Origin: GCA-2698665 sp047611265
Lineage (GTDB): Bacteria > Pseudomonadota > Gammaproteobacteria > GCA-002705445 > GCA-002716945
DNA length: 64,000 nucleotides
NCBI GenBank assembly: GCA_047611265.1
Contig: JBLFWM010000002.1
Location: 138,131 to 202,130 of the forward strand
Reading direction: 5' to 3'
In this document: piece after piece, positions 44,474 to 53,560 of the stretch
Layout: each line of letters starts with the position of its first letter
Numbering within the stretch: the first letter of the stretch is position 1
The notes under the pieces: model-generated
Seen by the model: only the letters and a program-made list of their open reading frames with translations
What the model was told of the DNA's origin: nothing
The model's database searches: none
Translations under genes and position numbers: made by a program

Positions 44474-45835
44474 CTACTCAGACCCTGCTTCCTCATTATC
44501 TGAAACTTCCAGCTTATCTTCAGACAACTGTTTGATACCAAGCGAAACTCTTTCTCTATCAGAATCTATTGATAGTATTATTGAGGTTACATCGTCACCT
44601 TTCTTGTATGACCTTATAGCCTCTTCTTGCTTTTCTTCAGATGTAATATCTGTTATATGAATAAGTCCATCTATTCCACCATCCAGACCTACAAAGATAC
44701 CAAAATCAGTTATTGACTTAATTTGACTAGTAACAATATCACCCTTGCTATTGTTGTTGCCAAACTCGGTCCACGGGTTCTCAAGACACTGTTTATGGCT
44801 TAACGAGACTCTTCTCTTTTCATTATCAATCTCCATAACTTTAACGTCAATTTCATCGCCTAAGTTAACCACTTTATTTGGATTTATATTTTTATTTGTC
44901 CAATTAAGCTCAGATGTTCTAACTAACCCTTCCACATTATCACCAAGGTCAACAAATACTCCATAATCAGCTATATTTGCAACTTTACCTTTATAAACAG
45001 CATTTAATTCTAGTTTTTCTGGAATTTTATCCCATGGGTCATCATCTAATTGTTTCATACCAAGACTAACTCTATTCTTCTCTTGATCATATTTTAAGAC
45101 AACTACGTCCATCTCATCACCAACACGTAATATTTCGCTAGGGTGATTAATTCTTTTCCATGATATATCTGTTATATGTAACAAACCATCTATTCCACCT
45201 AGATCAATAAAGGCACCATAATCTGTAAGATTTTTAATAAACCCTTTTACAACTTTTCCTTCAGTATATTTCTCTGCAATTTCTTCTGGGCTTGAATTTT
45301 GATCCATAAGAACTGCTTTTCTAGATAAAACAATATTATTTCTTACTTTATCCATTTTGATAATTTTAAACTCTAATACTTTACCTTCGATATAATCTGT
45401 TTCTTTGGTAGGTCTAATATCTACTAATGATCCTGGCAAAAATGCTTTTATATTCATTAAATCAACGGTAAAGCCGCCTTTAACTTTTCCAGAGACTCTT
45501 CCTTCTATATTTTCTTGGCTGTTTTGAACTTTTTCTAACTCATCCCAAACTTTAGTTCTTTTCGCTTTTTCACGAGACATGATGGTTTCACCGTATCCGT
45601 CTTCGATCATATCAAGCGTGACTTCAACTTCATCACCTAATGAGATTTCTAGTTCACCCTTTAGATTAAGGAATTGGTTTTTAGGAATAATGCCTTCAGA
45701 TTTTAAGCCTGCATTTATAACAACATAGTCATTTCTTATTTCTATGACTGTTGCGGTAACTATGCTACCAGGAGTCATGTCAACATTGCTCATGCTATCA
45801 TGAAATAATACTTCAAATTCTGATTGGGGTTCCAT
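44474..45835 (-). CDS. rpsA: 30S ribosomal protein S1, five-domain form
   Basis: S1 helps the 30S subunit bind and unfold mRNA. The start is set at ATG 45835 (MEPQSEFEVLFHDSM), with GAGG eleven bases upstream; the frame upstream overlaps cmk and does not fit the family. The 453-residue protein has five S1 repeats (starting near 27, 112, 196, 283 and 370), three showing F-I/V-D/G-L-G-G-x-D/E-G-L. E. coli S1 has six repeats and 557 residues; the last is missing here, and the tail ends in an acidic stretch. Confidence 0.95.
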   Translation of the reverse strand: MEPQSEFEVLFHDSMSNVDMTPGSIVTATVIEIRNDYVVINAGLKSEGIIPKNQFLNLKGELEISLGDEVEVTLDMIEDGYGETIMSREKAKRTKVWDELEKVQNSQENIEGRVSGKVKGGFTVDLMNIKAFLPGSLVDIRPTKETDYIEGKVLEFKIIKMDKVRNNIVLSRKAVLMDQNSSPEEIAEKYTEGKVVKGFIKNLTDYGAFIDLGGIDGLLHITDISWKRINHPSEILRVGDEMDVVVLKYDQEKNRVSLGMKQLDDDPWDKIPEKLELNAVYKGKVANIADYGVFVDLGDNVEGLVRTSELNWTNKNINPNKVVNLGDEIDVKVMEIDNEKRRVSLSHKQCLENPWTEFGNNNSKGDIVTSQIKSITDFGIFVGLDGGIDGLIHITDITSEEKQEEAIRSYKKGDDVTSIILSIDSDRERVSLGIKQLSEDKLEVSDNEEAGSE

Positions 45836-45857
45836 TAATTTTTTTTCCTCATTTAAT

Positions 45858-46529
45858 TCAAACTCTTGATATTTTATACAATCCAAGGATTTTATCAAGG
45901 ATAGTATCAATATTTAATTCACTAGAGTTGATAATAATAGCATCTTTAGCAGCTTTTAATGGCGAAACTTCCCTATTAATATCCTTTTCATCTCTTTCTT
46001 CTAAAGATTTGCGTATATTTATTAGATTTGGACTAGATCCAGATTTAATTAGCTGTTCATATCTCCTCTTTGCTCTAACATCTATGCTAGCTGTGAAATA
46101 TATTTTTAGCGCAGCTTCTGGGAAAACTTTTGTTCCCATGTCTCTACCATTCGCTATCAGCCCTGGAGCCTGAACGCATGCATGTTGAATTGATAACAAG
46201 ACATTTCTGATATCTTCATTTTTAGAAATATTAGACGCTTCCAACCCTATCTCTTCACTATATAAATTATTAGTGATGTCATTAGAATTATAAATAATAC
46301 TAAATCCCAAATCTTTTTTAGGTGCCATCTTAAGATTACGAATTATTCTTGCAATAACATCAACTGTATAAGTATCAATTTTTTCTATAATTTTGATGTA
46401 AGCAAATGCACGGTATAAAACTCCGCTATCCAGTATATAAAATCCTAAATGATTAGATAATAATTTAGATATAGTGGTTTTTCCTGAACTAGCTAAACCA
46501 TCTATTGTAATAATGGGTACGTTATTCAT
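45858..46529 (-). CDS. cmk: Cytidylate kinase
   Basis: Cmk phosphorylates CMP and dCMP. The 223-residue protein has the P-loop D-G-L-A-S-S-G-K-T-T (9-18), the L-D-S-G-V-L-Y-R-A site, and N-G-R-D-M-G-T. It overlaps aroA by four bases in the conserved aroA-cmk-rpsA-ihfB order. Confidence 0.96.
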   Translation of the reverse strand: MNNVPIITIDGLASSGKTTISKLLSNHLGFYILDSGVLYRAFAYIKIIEKIDTYTVDVIARIIRNLKMAPKKDLGFSIIYNSNDITNNLYSEEIGLEASNISKNEDIRNVLLSIQHACVQAPGLIANGRDMGTKVFPEAALKIYFTASIDVRAKRRYEQLIKSGSSPNLINIRKSLEERDEKDINREVSPLKAAKDAIIINSSELNIDTILDKILGLYKISRV

Positions 46530-47830
46530 ACTGTGTAAATATCTATCTTTTGATTTCTCAAGATATTCTCAAAATTAGGGAAAGAAGTATTAATATTGCT
46601 AGTATTTAAGACTGTTATGGGTTTATTAGAAACTAATCCTGCTATCAAGAAAGACATTGCTATTCTATGATCCCCATAGCTATCAACGATACCACCACTA
46701 AAGTTTCCACCAGCAATCTTTATAGAATTTTCAGTTGAAACTATATCTATACCTAGTTTTTTAAGTCCATTCTCCATTGCTTCTATCCGATCACTCTCTT
46801 TATATCTCAGTTCATGTATATCTTTTATTAAGGATAGGCCATTACAAGTTGCGCATGCAATAAATAAGATTGGTAATTCATCTATTAGGCGAGAAATTAT
46901 GTCTCCTGAAATATTAATTGGGTTCAATTGAGAATACTTTACTTTAATATCTGCCACTGGCTCATTACACATAGTACGACAATTAGTAAGTTTAATATTT
47001 GCGCCCATTTCTAACAAGATATCTATAATTCCAGTCCTCAATGGATTTACCCCAATATTATTTAATGTAATATCTGAGCCTTTTTTAATTAAAGCTGCAA
47101 CAATAAAAAAGGCAGCTGAGGATATATCTGATGGAACATCTATATCTTTTGCCACTATATTTTCACAGCCCTGTAACGTTACAGTTTCTTTATCTATTGA
47201 GATTGGATATTCCATATATTTTAAAAGTCGTTCTGTATGGTCCCTTGTCTTTACATCTTCACTGATAATGGATTCACCTTTTATATATAGTGCCGCCAAA
47301 ATTAAAGATGATTTAACCTGCGCGCTAGGAATATGGCTATGGTATTTAATGGGTTTCATGGAGCTAGATGATTTAAAACTAATCGGCAACTTTTCATCTT
47401 TTGATTTAATTAACGCCCCAAAAGATTCAAGTGGCTCAATAATACGCTTCATAGGTCTAGTAACCAATGACTCGTCTCCAGAAATTGAGCTATTAAAATT
47501 TTGAGTAGAAAGTATACCTGATAATAATCTTGCCATTGTTCCTGAATTGCCTGCATCAATTTGAGATTTTGTTTCCGAAAGTCCATTTAAACCCTTACCA
47601 AATATAGTAACTATATCATCATCAATCTCAATATTTATTCCAAGTTCTCTGAATGCCGTAAGAGTTCTCATACAGTCTTCAGACAAAAGGCTATTTGAAA
47701 TTTTTAGCTGTCCATCGGATAAGGCTCCCAGCATTATTGCCCTATGGGTAATAGATTTATCTCCAGGAATACTTATCAGTCCTTCTAGTTTTTTTGGATT
47801 ATTAATTATTAGATTTGAATTTTCCTTCAT
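46526..47830 (-). CDS. aroA: 5-enolpyruvylshikimate-3-phosphate synthase
   Basis: AroA joins PEP and shikimate-3-phosphate, the sixth shikimate step. The 434-residue protein has P-G-D-K-S-I-T-H-R-A near residue 22, D-A-G-N-S-G-T-M-A-R-L and R-Y-K-E-S-D-R. It stands alone, not fused to tyrA as in some Pseudomonas relatives, but overlaps tyrA by four bases. Confidence 0.96.
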   Translation of the reverse strand: MKENSNLIINNPKKLEGLISIPGDKSITHRAIMLGALSDGQLKISNSLLSEDCMRTLTAFRELGINIEIDDDIVTIFGKGLNGLSETKSQIDAGNSGTMARLLSGILSTQNFNSSISGDESLVTRPMKRIIEPLESFGALIKSKDEKLPISFKSSSSMKPIKYHSHIPSAQVKSSLILAALYIKGESIISEDVKTRDHTERLLKYMEYPISIDKETVTLQGCENIVAKDIDVPSDISSAAFFIVAALIKKGSDITLNNIGVNPLRTGIIDILLEMGANIKLTNCRTMCNEPVADIKVKYSQLNPINISGDIISRLIDELPILFIACATCNGLSLIKDIHELRYKESDRIEAMENGLKKLGIDIVSTENSIKIAGGNFSGGIVDSYGDHRIAMSFLIAGLVSNKPITVLNTSNINTSFPNFENILRNQKIDIYTV

Positions 47831-48675
47831 TTCTTATCTAGCTTAGCTTTAATTCCATTTAAGTATAAACGTAAAGACTTGTCATTACTCTTAACCATAT
47901 TTTTGATTAAACTTAGCTCTTTTATAAGCATATTTATCGAGGTAACAATATTTTTTTCATTCGTTCTACAAATATCACCCCACATTATTCCATCACTATG
48001 AGCTAATCTTGCAAAATCTTTAAAACCACCGCCGGTATAATCTTTTATATTTTTTATAGATTTAGTGTTTAAGATAATATTGACTAATGCAAAAGAAACA
48101 AGATGCGGCAAATGACTTGTTTCCGATAAAACAAGATCATGTAATTCTGGAGATATCTTTGTTACCTTACATTTCATCGCCTTCCAAAATTTAGATACTT
48201 TACTAACTAAAGTTTTTTTAGTTGTTTCTATAGGTGTTATCAATACCACAGCTTTATCAAAAAGATTTTTCTCATACGACATAACCATACTCGTTTCTTT
48301 GCCGGTTAATGGATGAGAGCCTATAAAGCATTCCTCATGGTCTGTTATAACTAATTTTAAAATATTGATTATATTCTGTTTAGTACTTCCTATATCAGTA
48401 ATAATAGCGCCAGATTTTTTATATTTTTTAATAGTTTTAAAAATATTTTTATATGCATTCATGGGTGCGCATATTATTATAAAATCAGATTCTGATAAGT
48501 ATTTAAAATCTTTATTATCATAAGCATGAATAAGTTTCTTATCTTTGGCATATTTTAGGCTATTAATATTTTTATCATAAGCATATATTTTTTTTGCTAA
48601 CTTTTTACTTTTAATTGAGGAGGCAAGCGATCCACCCATCATCCCTAAACCAAAAATATAGATAGAGTTATACAT
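47827..48675 (-). CDS. tyrA: Prephenate dehydrogenase TyrA
   Basis: TyrA oxidises prephenate (or arogenate) toward tyrosine. The 282-residue protein has the Rossmann motif G-L-G-M-M-G-G-S-L-A-S (10-20), I-G-S-H-P-L-T-G-K-E-T and S-H-L-P-H-L-V-S-F-A-L. No chorismate mutase domain is attached; that activity sits in pheA. It starts directly after hisC. Confidence 0.94.
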   Translation of the reverse strand: MYNSIYIFGLGMMGGSLASSIKSKKLAKKIYAYDKNINSLKYAKDKKLIHAYDNKDFKYLSESDFIIICAPMNAYKNIFKTIKKYKKSGAIITDIGSTKQNIINILKLVITDHEECFIGSHPLTGKETSMVMSYEKNLFDKAVVLITPIETTKKTLVSKVSKFWKAMKCKVTKISPELHDLVLSETSHLPHLVSFALVNIILNTKSIKNIKDYTGGGFKDFARLAHSDGIMWGDICRTNEKNIVTSINMLIKELSLIKNMVKSNDKSLRLYLNGIKAKLDKK

Positions 48676-49785
48676 TTACTTTAGTCCCTTTAAGGATTTT
48701 TTAAGCTTTCTAATGAACATGTTATTCTCTTCTTTTGTGCCGATAGTTACTCTTAAATAACCAGGGAGACCATAATTTTCTAAAGGCCTCAATATCACGC
48801 CCTCAGATAATAATATCTCATATATTTCTTGTGTCTTAGATCCTAGGTGTATAGTAATAAAATTTGTATATGTATTAAGATACACAATTCCCAGCTTATT
48901 TAATTCTAATTTTAAAAACTGCATTCCCATGTCATTAAGGTCCAGGCTTTTTCTAAGATACTCTTCATCTCCAAGGGACGCTATTGCCATTTTTTGAGCA
49001 ATATAATTCACATTAAATGGTTGTCTTATTTTATCAAACTCAGAAATTATATCTTTTGAGGCTAATCCATAACCTACGCGAATTCCAGCTAAAGCATATA
49101 TTTTAGAAAATGATCTTGTAACCACAATATTACTATATTTCGCTAATAAATTTACAGCACTTTTAAATCCATGGTGAGATGAATATTCATAATATGCTTC
49201 ATCAATCACAACAATTATTTTTTTAGAAATTTTCCTGATAAAACTCTCTATCTCATTAATTGGAACTATAGTCCCCGTTGGGTTTCCGGGGTTTGCAATA
49301 AATATCACTTTAGTTTTATTGGTTATTTTAGATTTCATTGACTCTAAATCTATTCCCATAAAATCTTTCCCCTTTTCCTTAATAGGTTTCGATTCAATAA
49401 TTTTTGCCTTCATTGTATTTGAAATAATTTTATAGACTAAAAAAGAATGCTTACAAAATAAAACTTCTGAATTATTATTGAGATATTTTCGAGCAACTAG
49501 TTCTAGAATCTCATTTGATCCATTTCCAATAATAATATTATTAACGGTAATATTTCTTTTAGAAATATTTTTTAAAATAGCGGACTTAAGATCTATAGAC
49601 TTACTGTCTGGATATCTATTGATAGATTCCACGATTTTATTTGCTGCAGATATTGCTTTTTTACTAGGACCAAGCGGATTCTCGTTAGACGCTAATTTAA
49701 TAACTTTCTTCAAACCATATAATTTCTGAATATCATTAATATTCCTGCCAGGCTGATATGTTGATGTTGATGTTTTATTAGTCAT
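48676..49785 (-). CDS. hisC: Histidinol-phosphate aminotransferase family protein
   Basis: A class I/II PLP aminotransferase of the HisC type, 369 residues. It shows A-S-N-E-N-P-L-G-P-S, G-N-P-T-G-T, and the PLP lysine in R-S-F-S-K-I-Y-A-L-A-G. In the pheA-hisC-tyrA context it probably transfers amino groups both for histidine and for phenylalanine/tyrosine, as shown for such 'HisC2' enzymes. Which substrate dominates cannot be read here. Confidence 0.93.
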   Translation of the reverse strand: MTNKTSTSTYQPGRNINDIQKLYGLKKVIKLASNENPLGPSKKAISAANKIVESINRYPDSKSIDLKSAILKNISKRNITVNNIIIGNGSNEILELVARKYLNNNSEVLFCKHSFLVYKIISNTMKAKIIESKPIKEKGKDFMGIDLESMKSKITNKTKVIFIANPGNPTGTIVPINEIESFIRKISKKIIVVIDEAYYEYSSHHGFKSAVNLLAKYSNIVVTRSFSKIYALAGIRVGYGLASKDIISEFDKIRQPFNVNYIAQKMAIASLGDEEYLRKSLDLNDMGMQFLKLELNKLGIVYLNTYTNFITIHLGSKTQEIYEILLSEGVILRPLENYGLPGYLRVTIGTKEENNMFIRKLKKSLKGLK

Positions 49786-49791
49786 TATTAC

Positions 49792-50865
49792 TCAAATACT
49801 TTTAGGGTACGAGCCTAAGTTTTTATAAAATGAAGTCTTTTTTTGTATCTCCTTGAGTACTTGACCAACAACCTTATCGTCGACATGTCCATCAATATCC
49901 AATAAAAACATATATTCCCAATTATTAATTCTAGTTGGGATAGATTCTATCTTAGACATGCTTATTTTATTCTTAGATAGAGGTGATAATAATTCATTTA
50001 ATGACCCAGCTTTATTGTCTATAGATATTAAGATCGAGGTTTTATCAGAACCGCTAGCAGCTATATTATGATTCCCAATAACAATAAATCTTGTAGTATT
50101 ATCTATACTGTCATGTATATTATTTTTTAATATACCAACCTTATAGACAGGCCCGCAATTTTTGCTAGCTATTGCAGCAGAGTTCTTAAGTTTAATAATT
50201 TTCTGTACTGCAGCAGAATTGCTAGAGGCAAAAATTCTTTGTATATTTGGCATATTCTTATTAAGCCATTGATTGCATTGCAAGAAAGTTTGCTCATGAG
50301 CATAAACTTTTTTTATTTCACTCATTTTTTTTGAATTAGATAATAAGCAATGTTTTATATCTAAGTTAACTTCGCCACATAATTGGCTATTGTCCTTAAT
50401 AAGATGTTCTATAGTTTCTTTTATGCTGCCTTGATTAGAATTTTCAATCGGAACTATCCCAAAATCTATATTTTGTCGGCATACATCATCAAATATTTCT
50501 GAGATTGAATTATTAAATTTAATCTTTACTGACGAACCGAAGAATTTATTCAGCGCGAGGTGACTATATGATTCCTGTGGACCCAAACAACTTACTTTCA
50601 AGTCAGTTTCTAGTGACAAGCATGAAGATATGATTTCTCTAAATATGGTCTGCAAATGTTTAGTAGTAAGTGGTCCTGAATTAGTTGACGCTATCTTTCT
50701 AAGAATTTGAGCTTCTCTTTCGGGTCTAAATATATCTTTTTTCTCAGACGAGGCTTTTGCTTTTTTTATTTTTTTTGCAAGATCCGCTCGATTATTCAAT
50801 GATTTGACAATTTGCTCGTCAATTTTATCAATAAGAATTCTTATTTTATTTAAATCTTCACTCAT
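49792..50865 (-). CDS. pheA: Chorismate mutase / prephenate dehydratase (P-protein)
   Basis: PheA turns chorismate into phenylpyruvate. The ATG at 50865 (MSEDLNKIRILIDKIDEQI) overlaps the gyrA stop by eight bases; longer readings run into gyrA. The 357-residue protein has an AroQ chorismate mutase domain (1-90), the prephenate dehydratase domain with E-N-S-N-Q-G-S and N-T-T-R-F, and a C-terminal ACT domain for phenylalanine feedback. serC, normally between gyrA and pheA, is absent. Confidence 0.95.
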   Translation of the reverse strand: MSEDLNKIRILIDKIDEQIVKSLNNRADLAKKIKKAKASSEKKDIFRPEREAQILRKIASTNSGPLTTKHLQTIFREIISSCLSLETDLKVSCLGPQESYSHLALNKFFGSSVKIKFNNSISEIFDDVCRQNIDFGIVPIENSNQGSIKETIEHLIKDNSQLCGEVNLDIKHCLLSNSKKMSEIKKVYAHEQTFLQCNQWLNKNMPNIQRIFASSNSAAVQKIIKLKNSAAIASKNCGPVYKVGILKNNIHDSIDNTTRFIVIGNHNIAASGSDKTSILISIDNKAGSLNELLSPLSKNKISMSKIESIPTRINNWEYMFLLDIDGHVDDKVVGQVLKEIQKKTSFYKNLGSYPKSI

Positions 50866-53395
50866 CACTAATAATTGTTTCTGTTGATATTGCCACAAGT
50901 TTTTCATTATCCTGTAAAACTTGCAACCTAACTCCTTGTGTGTTCCTTCCAATTATAGGCATATCATTTATTGATATCTTAATTGTTTTGCCCTTGTTTG
51001 TAATCATAATTATTTGATCATTAGGTCCAACATTGACTGCTCCAACAACCTTTCCATTACGCGCGCTGGTCTTAATACCTATTACTCCAACCCCTCCACG
51101 CTTCTGTGTATTGTAATTCTCAACAGAAACCCTGTTACCATAGCCATTCTCTGTAACTGCTATGATCTCGCCACCAGTAGGTTTTAATATCGACACAAGT
51201 TTTGAGTTCTTAGATAATTTGATACCTTTTACACCAAGCGTACCTCTAAATCTTGCCCTTACATCTGACTCAGAGAATTTAATAGCTTTTCCGTTATCAG
51301 CAACTAACATAATAAATTCATCTTTATTAGTGTAATGAGCGCCTAATAAAAAATCTCCCTCTTTAAGTAAAATTGCTTTTAAGCCCGTGGTACGTATTTT
51401 TTTAAATAAATTAATTGGAATCTTATTTATCATTCCATTTTTTGTTGACATAAATAAATATGCATCTTCTTCAAAAGAATTTACTACAACAAAGGTACTT
51501 ATTGATTCATCATTTGCAAGTGGCAATACATTGTTTATAGGTCTACCTCGAGCCTGTCTACTTGGATCTGGGATATCAAATGCTCTAATTGCATAAACTT
51601 TTCCTAGTGATGAAAAACAAAGTATTATGTCATGAGTATGTGCCTGGCATAATAATTTAGCCTCATCTCCATCTTTAAATTTAGTAGCGTTAATTCCTCT
51701 TCCTCCCCTCTTTTGACTCTTAAAGTCAGCTGCTGGCAGACGCTTAACATAGTTGGCTTTTGTTAAAACAACTATTATATCTTCCTTTTTAATTAGATCC
51801 TCTTTTCTTAACTCTCCCTCGTCATCAGACACAATGGATCTTCTTGGTTCGCCATATTCACTTTTTACATCTTCTAATTCTTTTTTCATCACAGTATCAA
51901 GTTCTTCGGTATGAGAAAGTATTTTTATATATCCCTTTATCTCATTAATCGTTAATTCATAATCAGTGAATATTTTTTCCTGCTCCAGGCCGGTAAGTTT
52001 TTGCAGTCTTAAATCCAAGATTGCCTGCGCTTGCTTCGGTGATAACTTATATAGTTTTCCATGCAAGCCATATTGAGTATCACTTTTTATAAAAGCATTG
52101 GCTTGTTTATCTACAATTCCTAAAAATTCAGTAAGTTGCCCAGGCTTCCATGCTTTTGAAAGTAATGCAGTCTTAGCTTCTGATGAATTTTTAGATTTTT
52201 TAATCATCACAATTATCTCATCAACATTCAATAATGCTATTCCAAGGCCTTCAAGGATATGTGCTTTATTCTTTGCTTTTTCAAGATCATATAGCGTTCT
52301 TTTAGTAATAACTTCTCGCCTATGCTTAATAAATTCATTTAAAATTTCAGTGAAACCTAGTGTTTTTGGTTCTCCATCAACAAGACAAACCGTGTTGACT
52401 GAATACGAAGTTTGAGCATTTGTATGCTTGTACAATGCACCTAGCAAGACTTCATGTTGTTCTCCACGCTTTAACTCAATCACTAATCTCATTCCGTCTC
52501 TATCTGATTCATCTCTAAGATGACTAATTTCGTTTATTTTTTTATCTCTCACAAGCTGGGCAATATTTTCAATCATTTTTGCCTTATTGACTTGATATGG
52601 TAATTCCACGAATACAATAGACGTTCTGTCATTATCTTTTTTTTCTATAATATGTTTAGCTCTGATTTTAAAAGATCCTCTTCCAGTAAGAAGAGCATTT
52701 CTAATACCCCCGCTATCCTTAATCTCACCATATGTAGGAAAGTCAGGTCCTTGAAGATTACTAACCTTTATTAACTCATCAATATTATTCTTATCCGCTA
52801 ATAATGGATTATCAATAATTGCAATTGTTGCATCTACAACCTCAATAAGATTATGTGGAGGAATATTTGTAGCCATTCCCACAGCTATACCAGTAGATCC
52901 ATTAACGAGTAAATTAGGTACTCGTGTTGGTAAAACAGTTGGCTCCTTTTCAGAACCATCATAGTTTGGGGAAAAATCAACAGTGTTCTTTTCAATGTCT
53001 TGTAATAATTCTTGTGATAATTTTGACATTCTAACTTCTGTATAACGCATAGCAGCTGGAGAATCTCCATCAACAGATCCAAAGTTCCCTTGACCATCAA
53101 TCAATGGATGTCTCATAGAGAATGGTTGAGCTAATCTAACTATTGTATCGTATACAGCTGTATCACCATGAGGGTGGTATTTACCTATAACATCACCAAC
53201 AATTCTTGCTGATTTTTTATATGATTTGTTCCAACCATTATTAAGCTCATGCATAGAAAATAAAACTCTTCTATGTACTGGTTTTAAACCATCTCTGACA
53301 TCGGGTAAGGCTCTTCCTACTATCACACTCATAGCGTAATCTAGGTAAGATTGTCTCATTTCTTGTTCGAATCTTATTTCTTGGTTTTCTGGCAT
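50858..53395 (-). CDS. gyrA: DNA gyrase subunit A
   Basis: GyrA cuts and rejoins DNA during negative supercoiling. The 845-residue protein has the catalytic tyrosine in A-A-M-R-Y-T-E-V-R, the quinolone region K-Y-H-P-H-G-D-T-A-V-Y-D (Thr where E. coli has Ser83, Asp87 kept), the GyrA box Q-K-R-G-G-R-G that defines gyrase rather than topoisomerase IV, and the C-terminal beta-pinwheel. The long acidic tail of the E. coli protein is absent. Confidence 0.97.
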   Translation of the reverse strand: MPENQEIRFEQEMRQSYLDYAMSVIVGRALPDVRDGLKPVHRRVLFSMHELNNGWNKSYKKSARIVGDVIGKYHPHGDTAVYDTIVRLAQPFSMRHPLIDGQGNFGSVDGDSPAAMRYTEVRMSKLSQELLQDIEKNTVDFSPNYDGSEKEPTVLPTRVPNLLVNGSTGIAVGMATNIPPHNLIEVVDATIAIIDNPLLADKNNIDELIKVSNLQGPDFPTYGEIKDSGGIRNALLTGRGSFKIRAKHIIEKKDNDRTSIVFVELPYQVNKAKMIENIAQLVRDKKINEISHLRDESDRDGMRLVIELKRGEQHEVLLGALYKHTNAQTSYSVNTVCLVDGEPKTLGFTEILNEFIKHRREVITKRTLYDLEKAKNKAHILEGLGIALLNVDEIIVMIKKSKNSSEAKTALLSKAWKPGQLTEFLGIVDKQANAFIKSDTQYGLHGKLYKLSPKQAQAILDLRLQKLTGLEQEKIFTDYELTINEIKGYIKILSHTEELDTVMKKELEDVKSEYGEPRRSIVSDDEGELRKEDLIKKEDIIVVLTKANYVKRLPAADFKSQKRGGRGINATKFKDGDEAKLLCQAHTHDIILCFSSLGKVYAIRAFDIPDPSRQARGRPINNVLPLANDESISTFVVVNSFEEDAYLFMSTKNGMINKIPINLFKKIRTTGLKAILLKEGDFLLGAHYTNKDEFIMLVADNGKAIKFSESDVRARFRGTLGVKGIKLSKNSKLVSILKPTGGEIIAVTENGYGNRVSVENYNTQKRGGVGVIGIKTSARNGKVVGAVNVGPNDQIIMITNKGKTIKISINDMPIIGRNTQGVRLQVLQDNEKLVAISTETIISDE

Positions 53396-53547
53396 ATATT
53401 GCTAATATTCTTTTATATGTTATTAAATAACTATTTTATCATAAACCTTTGGTATACACGACATAATTTGTAAGATAGCAAAATTAGCTTTAAAATTGAT
53501 TTTATGGCTATTTCCAATATTTCGCATCAAAAATGACCTAAATTGAG

Positions 53548-53553
53548 TATAAT
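53548..53553 (+). promoter_or_regulatory. Possible -10 box of the amidohydrolase-fold gene
   Basis: A perfect TATAAT ends seven bases before the ATG at 53561, so a transcript starting there would have almost no leader. No ribosome site is seen before the ATG, which fits a leaderless message. The -35 region is poor. Confidence 0.35.
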
Positions 53554-53560
53554 AATTAAT

